5,385 bases of DNA from an uncultured Rhodospirillaceae bacterium (GTDB lineage: Bacteria; Pseudomonadota; Alphaproteobacteria; RF32; CAG-239), in the NCBI GenBank assembly GCA_900313355.1, contig OMQZ01000120.1, forward strand, positions 1 to 5,385. Direction: 5' to 3'. This document shows positions 1-4,739 of the stretch, in pieces. A program made the translations under genes and the position numbers. Below the pieces are notes generated by a model. That model did not search any database. It was not told the DNA's origin and saw nothing but the letters and a program-made list of their open reading frames with translations. Within the stretch, counting starts at the first letter, position 1. Every line of letters begins with the position of its first letter.

Positions 1-30
1 CCTTTTTAGGAGTTAAGAAATGAAAAACTC

Positions 31-537
31 TTATCTTGCCAATATACCGAGCAACTTTTTGTTTGCATCATCAATTGAAATGTTGTCGCAAACAGCAACT
101 TCAGAAGCTAAGCGCTCAAAAGCCTGTTCATAAATCTGGCGTTCACTGTAGGATTGTTCTGCCAAGTTTTCCTGACGATACAAATCACGAACAACCTCAG
201 CCACCGCAACAGGGTTGCCTGAATTAATCTTGTTTTCATATTCTTGCGCACGACGAGACCACATCACTTTTTTGACTTTAGCCTTCCCTTTTAAGGTTTC
301 AAGAGCCTCATTGATGGTCGAAGCTTCTGAAATTTTTCTCAAGCCGACGTGTTCCACTTTTTGAAGCGGAATACGGAGCGTCATCTTGTCTTTGTCAAAA
401 TTGACAACCAACAATTCAAGCTCAGAGCCGGCTATCGTCTGCTTTGAAATATCCGAAATTTTCCCGACGCCGTGTGTCGGATAAACGACATATTCGCCGG
501 AATTAAATGTCACTGTCGGTAATTTTTTGATACTCAT
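31..537 (-). CDS. carD: CarD/CdnL-family RNA polymerase-binding transcriptional regulator
   Basis: The 168-residue product matches the CarD/CdnL family in length and layout. Residues ~11-70 form the RNA polymerase-interacting, Tudor-like domain, with the typical 'GEYVVYPTHGVGKI' stretch at 14-27. The rest is a helical DNA-contacting domain that includes a conserved-type Trp93 in 'VMWSRRAQEYE'. Family members bind the RNA polymerase beta subunit and stabilise the open promoter complex, often at rRNA and housekeeping promoters; a cytoplasmic global role is inferred here. The ATG at 537 is preceded by AGGAAA (543-548) at suitable spacing. It lies 88 bp downstream of trmL on the same strand and may be read from its own promoter (a TATAAC box in the gap), from secB-trmL read-through, or both. 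The stop codon is 31 bp from the window edge and no clear terminator is seen after it. Family assignment is secure; the regulon is unknown. Confidence 0.93.
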   Translation of the reverse strand: MSIKKLPTVTFNSGEYVVYPTHGVGKISDISKQTIAGSELELLVVNFDKDKMTLRIPLQKVEHVGLRKISEASTINEALETLKGKAKVKKVMWSRRAQEYENKINSGNPVAVAEVVRDLYRQENLAEQSYSERQIYEQAFERLASEVAVCDNISIDDANKKLLGILAR

Positions 538-577
538 TTGCGTTTCCTATTATTTATTTTTTACCACAACACGACTC

Positions 578-583
578 GTTATA
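578..583 (-). promoter_or_regulatory. Possible -10 box upstream of carD
   Basis: On the minus strand the trmL-carD gap contains TATAAC, five of six matches to the sigma70 -10 consensus, about 40 bp before the carD ATG. The matching -35 region (TAGATT at 17-bp spacing) is poor, so this is only a candidate for a separate carD promoter. Confidence 0.35.
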
Positions 584-625
584 CCATATTTTAAAGCAAA
601 AATCTAGCCAAAATTTTAAAAAAAA

Positions 626-1096
626 TTAAATTTTAGGGAACAAGCCTGTCTGCCGTAGGGCTTCGCCCACGACCATCACAGCAGAAACAGCAACATTAAT
701 TGAGCGCGCATTTTTGTTCATCGGAATAAGTAAACGCGCGTCTGCCGTTTGATGGACAATTTCGGGAACACCGGCGCTTTCACGCCCCATGAGAATAATA
801 TCATTTTTCTTGAACTCAAAATCGATATAGGGTTTTGAAGCGTGTGTGGTGAGCAAAATAATTCGACCGTATTCATCTTTGTGTTCGGCACGATAATTTA
901 AAAAGTCATCCCACGAGGCATGGCGCCGATAATGAGACATATCCAAATAATCCATCCCTGCTCGCCTTAATCCCTTATCATTAAACAAAAAGCCGCATGG
1001 TTCAATAATATCTAGCTCTAAATCAAGGCACGCTCCTAAGCGAAGGAGTGTGCCCGTATTTTGTGCAATATCCGGTTGGAAAAGCGCCAAACGCAT
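626..1096 (-). CDS. trmL: tRNA (cytidine/uridine(34)-2'-O)-methyltransferase, SPOUT family (TrmL)
   Basis: The 156-residue product has the full length of TrmL (YibK), a minimal SPOUT methyltransferase without an added RNA-binding domain. The family methylates the 2'-OH of the wobble nucleotide 34 in tRNALeu isoacceptors using S-adenosylmethionine. All knot motifs are visible: 'IAQNTGTLLRLGA' at 10-22, the glycine-rich 'GRESAGVP' at 104-111, and 'IPMNKNARSINVAVS' at 124-138 followed by a helix ending 'GEALRQ'. The C-terminal part forms the trefoil-knot cofactor site and dimer surface. The ATG follows the secB TAA with no intervening base, so translation is probably coupled; the only Shine-Dalgarno-like sequence is a weak AAGAG inside the secB 3' end. 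Expression is expected from the secB promoter. Confidence in the subfamily is high because of the short length and motif spacing. Confidence 0.93.
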   Translation of the reverse strand: MRLALFQPDIAQNTGTLLRLGACLDLELDIIEPCGFLFNDKGLRRAGMDYLDMSHYRRHASWDDFLNYRAEHKDEYGRIILLTTHASKPYIDFEFKKNDIILMGRESAGVPEIVHQTADARLLIPMNKNARSINVAVSAVMVVGEALRQTGLFPKI

Positions 1097-1537
1097 TTAG
1101 TTTTGCTCTTTTCTTGCCTGTTTTGCCGCATATACGGCAGCAAAATCAACAGGCGTTAACATCATCGGCGGCAAACCGCCTTCCATTAAACATTGAGTCA
1201 CAATGTTTCTTGCAAACGGGAATGTTAATCTCGGAATTTCAATGTTTAAGATCGGATCTAAGTGTTCTTGCGGAACATTTAAGGTCACAACTGCAGAATA
1301 AGTCAACTCTAAGATAAAAAGCTTTTTGTCTTCAATATCCGCATTTAAGGCTAAATTTAAGTCCACATTATACACATTTTCTTCCAACGATTTGGTGGCA
1401 ACGGAAACTTCAACCTGAATCTGAGGCTGTTTATTCAACTGCTTGAATATTTCAGGCGCGTGCGGAATTTCTAAAGACAAATCTTTGATGTATTGGCTGT
1501 TAATCATTAATGTTGTTTGCTGTTGCTGTTCTGCCAT
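1097..1537 (-). CDS. secB: Protein-export chaperone SecB
   Basis: The 146-residue product fits the usual SecB length. SecB is a cytoplasmic homotetrameric chaperone that holds preproteins unfolded and passes them to SecA for Sec export. Visible family features are 'YIKDLSLEIP' at 16-25 and the conserved C-terminal block from 'PRLTFPFARNIV' (102-113) through 'GGLPPMMLTPVDFAAVY' (120-136), which covers the helices used in tetramer packing. The residue before PRL is Ile where many homologues have Cys. A Gln-rich start (QQQQ at 4-7) is a minor oddity. The ATG at 1537 has an AAAGG Shine-Dalgarno at 1547-1551, about 9 nt upstream, and a good promoter further upstream. It is first in an operon with trmL and divergent from the timA-mltA-smr operon, an arrangement that recalls alphaproteobacterial secB/Tim44-like/mltA neighbourhoods. 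Confidence 0.96.
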   Translation of the reverse strand: MAEQQQQTTLMINSQYIKDLSLEIPHAPEIFKQLNKQPQIQVEVSVATKSLEENVYNVDLNLALNADIEDKKLFILELTYSAVVTLNVPQEHLDPILNIEIPRLTFPFARNIVTQCLMEGGLPPMMLTPVDFAAVYAAKQARKEQN

Positions 1538-1574
1538 TTTAAAAAACCTTTCTTGTTAAAAATATTTTTTTAAG

Positions 1575-1603
1575 GTTTTACATTAAATATTTACTCTCGT
1601 CAA
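1575..1603 (-). promoter_or_regulatory. secB promoter (sigma70-like)
   Basis: Read on the minus strand, the site has a -35 TTGACG (1598-1603), a 17-bp spacer and a -10 TAAAAC (1575-1580). The -35 matches consensus at five of six bases and the -10 at four. It would start transcription near 1568, giving a leader of about 30 nt before secB. Its -35 box is 14 bp from the -35 box of the divergent promoter. Confidence 0.6.
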
Positions 1604-1617
1604 ATAAAATATAACAC

Positions 1618-1646
1618 TTGATAATATTTATTAAATACGCTATATA
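1618..1646 (+). promoter_or_regulatory. Promoter of the timA-mltA-smr operon (sigma70-like)
   Basis: A -35 TTGATA (1618-1623) is followed by a 17-bp spacer and a -10 TATATA (1641-1646). Transcription would begin near 1653, about 28 nt before the first ATG. The A-rich leader contains AAAGGA (1664-1669), a Shine-Dalgarno 11 nt from the ATG, which is slightly long. Confidence 0.62.
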
Positions 1647-1680
1647 TACCTCAACTGTTATTTAAAGGATAGAGAAAAAG

Positions 1681-2325
1681 ATGTCGGCTTATATTGATTT
1701 GTTTTTTTTAGGAATTGTGGTTCTTTTAATTTTATTTAGACTAAACAATGTTTTAGGGACAAGGCCCGAACAACCGAAGATTAAAATTATTTCAAAACAA
1801 GACTTTGAAAAAATTTATGATTTAATACATAAAGAAAACGAAGAACAAGAAAAATTTGAGGACATTAAGGTTAATCTTTCACCTGCCGAATCGGTTCTAT
1901 CCACAATAAGCGGTTTTGATAAAAATGACTTTTTGAAGCGTGCTTCAAAAGTTTTTGAAATGGTTTTGGAAGCTTTTGCATCTCAAGACAAAGAAACGCT
2001 TAAGATGCTCACTGATTCTAAACTTTATGATAAATTTGAGGCCATTATTGATGAACGAAAAGCTAAAGGTATTACTGTCGAATCGGATTTGATTCGTATT
2101 GAGACGATGGAAATTATTGACGCCAAAGTTAGTGCAAAAGGTAAAGCGCAAATCGTTGTGAAATTCGAATCCGAACAAATTAATGTCTTAAAAGATGCCG
2201 ACGGCAAACTTATTGAAGGTGATGAAAATTTTGTGCAAAAAATTTCAGACACTTGGACTTTTGAAAAAAATATCAACACACCTTCTCATGTTTGGTTACT
2301 TACTTCAACAAAGAAAAAACTATGA
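1681..2325 (+). CDS. timA: Tim44/TimA-family membrane-anchored adaptor-like protein
   Basis: The 214-residue product begins with one hydrophobic segment (about residues 5-20, 'IDLFFLGIVVLLILF'), then 'NNVLGTRPEQ', a charged linker rich in Lys and Glu (~33-65), and a Tim44-like domain (~70-212). That domain carries the usual helical start 'FLKRASKVFEMVLEAFASQDKE', then 'LYDKFEAIIDERKAKG', and ends in alternating beta strands with 'TWTFEKN' and 'HVWLL'. In mitochondria Tim44 tethers Hsp70 to the inner-membrane translocase; the alphaproteobacterial relative TimA is an inner-membrane protein without an established import role. Single-pass inner-membrane anchoring with a cytoplasmic domain is inferred. 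It opens an operon with mltA, whose ATG overlaps this TGA stop by 4 bp, and is divergent from secB. Assignment rests on domain pattern and context. Confidence 0.85.
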   Translation: MSAYIDLFFLGIVVLLILFRLNNVLGTRPEQPKIKIISKQDFEKIYDLIHKENEEQEKFEDIKVNLSPAESVLSTISGFDKNDFLKRASKVFEMVLEAFASQDKETLKMLTDSKLYDKFEAIIDERKAKGITVESDLIRIETMEIIDAKVSAKGKAQIVVKFESEQINVLKDADGKLIEGDENFVQKISDTWTFEKNINTPSHVWLLTSTKKKL

Positions 2326-3455
2326 AAAATTTCGGACTGTTCTTTTTAATTTTATTGATTGCCGGTTGTGTCGCCGGAAAAAAATCTGCTGATGAGAGCG
2401 GTATATATCTCAAACAAGCTGCTTTTTCTCAACTACAAGGTTTTGAGCATGACAATATCAGCGAGGCGGCTCAAGCTTTTGAATTAAGCTGCGAATCGGT
2501 TCAAAAGAACCCGAAAATTTTAGAAAAGGGTGAAATTAAGATAAAATCTCAGGCTTATCTTAACGTTTGTGAAAAATTCAAAAGGCTTAAAGTCAAAAAT
2601 GATGACGTACTCAAAGCATTTTTCAAAACAAATTTTACACCCTATTTGGTAACTTATAACGGCTCGCCTGTCGGCAAATTTACATCATATTACGAAGCCG
2701 AACTTAAGGCTTCAAAAACAAAACACGGAAAGTATCAATACCCGATTTACGGAAAACCTAATGATTTAATTGAAATCAATCTTAAAGATTTTGATGAAGA
2801 TCTGCCGAACAAGCGTATTTTAGGTCGTGTTCAAAACAACAAATTGATTCCGTATTTTACACGTGAGCAAATTGAAAAATCCGGTATTGACGCTCCTGTT
2901 ATTTTATGGGGTGATGATAAGGTTGATATCTTTTTGATGCAAATCCAAGGTTCTGCCGTCGCACTTTTGGATGATGGCTCAAATGTGCGTGTTTCGTATG
3001 CTGACAACAACGGTCATCGCTTTGTCGGAATCGGCGGATTGCTTTTGAAAAAAGGCATTTTAAAACAGGGCGAAGCTTCAATGGATAAAATCAGAGATTG
3101 GCTCAAAGACAACCCTGAAATTGCTGATGTGAACATGAACGAAAATCCGCGTTTTATCTTCCACAAAATATCCGATGCAAAGGGGCCTATCGGTGCAATG
3201 GGCGTGCCCTTGACTGCCGGACGAAGTTTGGCTGTTGATACGGCCTTTATGCCGCTTGGGGCTTTGTTATGGCTTGAGACCTCAGAGCCTTCAGGAAAAC
3301 CCTTAAACAAACTTGTAGTGGCGCAAGATATCGGCGCAGCCATCAAAGGCGCCGTCAGGGGTGATTATTTTTGGGGGCACGGCGAAGATGCTCTTTTGCA
3401 CGCCGGCAAAATGAATGCGCAAGGGCAATACTATATTTTGATGCCGAAAGAATAA
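2322..3455 (+). CDS. mltA: Membrane-bound lytic murein transglycosylase A (lipoprotein)
   Basis: From the ATG at 2322 the product is 377 residues. It starts with a lipoprotein signal peptide (MKN, hydrophobic core, lipobox IAGC with lipidated Cys16). Residue +2 is Val, not Asp, so outer-membrane sorting is expected. MltA cleaves the MurNAc-GlcNAc bond of peptidoglycan, forming 1,6-anhydro-MurNAc. The MltA domain includes 'FTSYYEAELKAS' (120-131) and 'DIFLMQIQGSA' (202-212). The C-terminal 3D domain has its conserved aspartates in 'AVDTAFMPLG' (Asp306), 'AQDIGAAIKG' (Asp336) and 'RGDYFWG' (Asp348); one is the catalytic acid/base by family knowledge. A TTG at 2292 would add ten residues before the signal peptide, so the ATG is preferred. 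It overlaps the timA stop as ATGA, pointing to translational coupling, with no strong Shine-Dalgarno of its own. The downstream smr-domain gene starts one base after the stop. Confidence 0.95.
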   Translation: MKNFGLFFLILLIAGCVAGKKSADESGIYLKQAAFSQLQGFEHDNISEAAQAFELSCESVQKNPKILEKGEIKIKSQAYLNVCEKFKRLKVKNDDVLKAFFKTNFTPYLVTYNGSPVGKFTSYYEAELKASKTKHGKYQYPIYGKPNDLIEINLKDFDEDLPNKRILGRVQNNKLIPYFTREQIEKSGIDAPVILWGDDKVDIFLMQIQGSAVALLDDGSNVRVSYADNNGHRFVGIGGLLLKKGILKQGEASMDKIRDWLKDNPEIADVNMNENPRFIFHKISDAKGPIGAMGVPLTAGRSLAVDTAFMPLGALLWLETSEPSGKPLNKLVVAQDIGAAIKGAVRGDYFWGHGEDALLHAGKMNAQGQYYILMPKE

Positions 3456-3456
3456 C

Positions 3457-3975
3457 ATGAGCGAAGATGATGATATTGTTTGGCAGGAGGCAACTGCCAA
3501 TGTGCGCAAATTAAAACAAACGAATCGCATTCAAGAAAAGCCTCAAAAAAAAGTTCGCTTAAAAAATGAAACTGAAGAGATATCCGTTTTAAAAAACTTT
3601 CATCATGAACCGGATTTAGGCACAAAAGCTGATATTGACAAACAAACACTGCGTCGTTTTAAGCGCGAAGAATTCGGTGTTGAGGCAAGTCTTGATTTGC
3701 ACGGTTTTACATTAGATCAGGCTTTTGAGGCCGTACATCACTTTATTTTTTCTTCATTTCATCAAGGAAAGCGTGCCGTTTTGATTGTCACCGGAAAAGG
3801 TTTGCCTCATCCCGAGCAAGATATTTTTGAAGCCAGAGGTGTCTTAAAACAAAGCGTTCCCGAATGGCTCAAAAGTCCGGAATTAAGCCCTATGATTTTG
3901 ACCTTTATACACCCCTCTGCCAAACTCGGCGGCAGCGGCGCACTTTATATCTTGCTCAGAAGGAAAAGAGGTTAA
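3457..3975 (+). CDS. Small MutS-related (Smr) domain protein
   Basis: The 172-residue product has a charged, probably disordered N-terminal part (1-~70, many Lys/Glu/Gln) and a C-terminal Smr domain. Domain hallmarks are 'LDLHG' at 79-83, 'VTGKG' at 111-115, 'GVLKQSVPEWL' at 128-138, and 'GGSGALYILLRR' at 158-169. Stand-alone Smr proteins are related to the C-terminal domain of MutS2 and several act as nucleases on DNA or RNA; the substrate here cannot be told from sequence. No MutS domain is present, so this is a stand-alone proteobacterial Smr protein. The ATG lies one base after the mltA TAA and has only a weak A/G-rich ribosome site, so it is probably coupled to mltA as the last gene of the operon. 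The 3' end meets the convergent pseudopilin gene after 3 bp, with no visible terminator between them. Confidence 0.9.
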   Translation: MSEDDDIVWQEATANVRKLKQTNRIQEKPQKKVRLKNETEEISVLKNFHHEPDLGTKADIDKQTLRRFKREEFGVEASLDLHGFTLDQAFEAVHHFIFSSFHQGKRAVLIVTGKGLPHPEQDIFEARGVLKQSVPEWLKSPELSPMILTFIHPSAKLGGSGALYILLRRKRG

Positions 3976-3978
3976 TTA

Positions 3979-4587
3979 TTACTCAACCCATATATAAATC
4001 TGACAGCTGTTAATATCTTTGCACAAATTGCACGCGTCAGGATAATCCGCTATTTTCAGGTCTTTCAAACACCGTTCATCTTCCGTGCAATACCTATCGC
4101 CATAGGCATTATATAAATTCGTCACGGTGTTTTTCCAAATGGCAATCTGCCATATATTTGGTGAATAATTTTTAGCTGTTTCGAAAATATTGATACAGCT
4201 TTCAATGTTTTGGTCTGTCTTTAGTTCTACACGAATAGCGTGCCAAGATTTATTATCGTATGTATAGAGCAACACACGGTTGCGAAAAATGTCCTGTATA
4301 TAAGTATTGTTTCCCGGTATAATCATATTTTCGGGAATAGCGTTTAGGCTTTTGTATATCGGAACAAGAACATGAGATCCTGATAACATCTGTGTATTTT
4401 GCGGAACTCCTATTTGCTCTTGATAAGTCATTTCTGCCATGATTAAAGTAGAAATCTGTTCAGCTTGGATATTTAATTTGTGGCGTTTCATCGCTTTTGA
4501 ATAGCCTGCAAGGGCGCCGACGGATAAGACTCCTATAATAGCTAAAACGCCAAGCATCTCGACCATACTTCTGCCTTTTTGATTCAT
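3979..4587 (-). CDS. Pseudopilin-like protein with type IV prepilin leader
   Basis: The 202-residue product has a class III (prepilin peptidase) signal: a five-residue leader MNQKG, cleavage expected after Gly5, then RSMVE with Glu at mature position +5, and a long hydrophobic helix (~11-29). Mature residue +1 is Arg in place of the common Phe. The remainder is a soluble, presumably periplasmic or surface domain with six cysteines clustered late (131, 167, 173, 186, 189, 195), suggesting disulfides. I do not recognise this C-terminal domain. The fold places it with type II secretion pseudopilins or type IV pilins, but no assembly ATPase, prepilin peptidase or secretin gene is nearby, so it is an orphan. 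The start has a strong AAGGAG at 4595-4600, seven nt before the ATG. A perfect hairpin and inverted repeats lie directly upstream. Similar N-termini are familiar to me from gut alphaproteobacterial assemblies; the function is unknown. Confidence 0.82.
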   Translation of the reverse strand: MNQKGRSMVEMLGVLAIIGVLSVGALAGYSKAMKRHKLNIQAEQISTLIMAEMTYQEQIGVPQNTQMLSGSHVLVPIYKSLNAIPENMIIPGNNTYIQDIFRNRVLLYTYDNKSWHAIRVELKTDQNIESCINIFETAKNYSPNIWQIAIWKNTVTNLYNAYGDRYCTEDERCLKDLKIADYPDACNLCKDINSCQIYIWVE

Positions 4588-4594
4588 TATAAAT

Positions 4595-4600
4595 CTCCTT
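4595..4600 (-). promoter_or_regulatory. Shine-Dalgarno of the pseudopilin gene, touching a hairpin
   Basis: On the minus strand AAGGAG sits seven nt before the ATG at 4587, the best ribosome-binding site of any gene in this window. Its first two bases (4599-4600) are also the last two bases of the perfect 21-bp stem upstream, so folding of the leader could affect ribosome access. Confidence 0.7.
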
Positions 4601-4646
4601 AAAAAGTGTAAAGAAAAAACGAACCTTTTTTCTTTACACTTTTTAA
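4599..4646. repeat. Perfect 21-bp inverted repeat (hairpin) upstream of the pseudopilin gene
   Basis: Arms at 4599-4619 and 4626-4646 are exact reverse complements with a 6-nt loop (CGAACC on the plus strand). The stem is A/T-rich with a core of GTGTAAAG/CTTTACAC. On the minus strand the order is stem, loop GGTTCG, stem, then GGAG and the ATG. It is unlike a classical terminator because the stem is not G/C-rich and it precedes a gene. It could be an mRNA leader structure, a protein-binding palindrome, or part of a repeat system with the third copy at 4717-4739. Confidence 0.85.
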
Positions 4647-4659
4647 AATTTCATTTTAA

Positions 4660-4688
4660 TTGATTCTTAAAGAAAATTTTGGTATATT
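4660..4688 (+). promoter_or_regulatory. Promoter-like sequence facing away from the pseudopilin gene
   Basis: A -35 TTGATT (4660-4665), 17-bp spacer and -10 TATATT (4683-4688) read on the plus strand. The predicted start near 4695 would send transcription antisense into the 3' end of the dehydrogenase gene, where no sense gene is seen. It lies inside the segment bounded by inverted repeats 4603-4625 and 4717-4739. The local A/T richness makes chance matches plausible. Confidence 0.4.
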
Positions 4689-4709
4689 CTTTTAACAAGG
4701 AATCGTAAA
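4681..4709 (-). promoter_or_regulatory. Weak candidate promoter facing the pseudopilin gene
   Basis: Read on the minus strand there is TTTACG (4704-4709), a 17-bp spacer and TATACC (4681-4686), each four of six to consensus. It would give a leader of roughly 85 nt containing the whole hairpin. It is a poorer match than the opposing candidate that overlaps it. Confidence 0.3.
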
Positions 4710-4716
4710 AATTTAA

Positions 4717-4739
4717 GGTTCCTTTTTTCTTTACACTTT
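4717..4739. repeat. Third repeat copy, overlapping the dehydrogenase stop codon
   Basis: On the minus strand this copy shares the exact 19-mer AAAGTGTAAAGAAAAAAGG with 4624-4642 as a direct repeat 97 bp apart. It is also the inverted partner of 4603-4625 at 22 of 23 bases, the mismatch being one C/G change in the GGTTC flank. Its first nine bases on the minus strand are the final codons of the dehydrogenase gene (AAA GTG TAA), so the repeat supplies the last two residues and the stop. Confidence 0.8.

Noticed and set aside
20..133. A 37-codon plus-strand ORF preceded by AGGAG at good spacing
   Set aside because: It lies almost wholly antisense to the carD 3' end, has no recognisable composition or motif, and the A/G-rich upstream sequence is common in this A/T-rich DNA.
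609..637. A/T palindrome-like stretch after trmL as a terminator
   Set aside because: The potential pairing is almost only A-T with an offset base and no G/C-rich stem; it may be chance in an A/T-rich gap.
1945..2279. Two minus-strand ORFs of about 80 codons inside the Tim44-like gene
   Set aside because: They lie opposite a well-supported gene with its own promoter and domain match, and show no recognisable protein features.
2292..2321. Upstream TTG start for mltA, adding ten residues
   Set aside because: It would put a charged extension before a canonical lipoprotein signal peptide and overlap timA by 34 bp; the ATG at 2322 gives a standard signal peptide and the usual ATGA overlap.
3968..3988. 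Possible hairpin (AGGTT...AACC) at the convergent ends of the smr-domain and pseudopilin genes
   Set aside because: Only four or five base pairs around a long loop and no T tract, so it does not support a terminator call.
4697..4724. AAGGAA/TTCCTT inverted repeat after the dehydrogenase gene as its terminator
   Set aside because: Six-bp arms with a 16-nt loop and no following T run on the minus strand make a weak structure; it overlaps the stronger repeat signals already reported.
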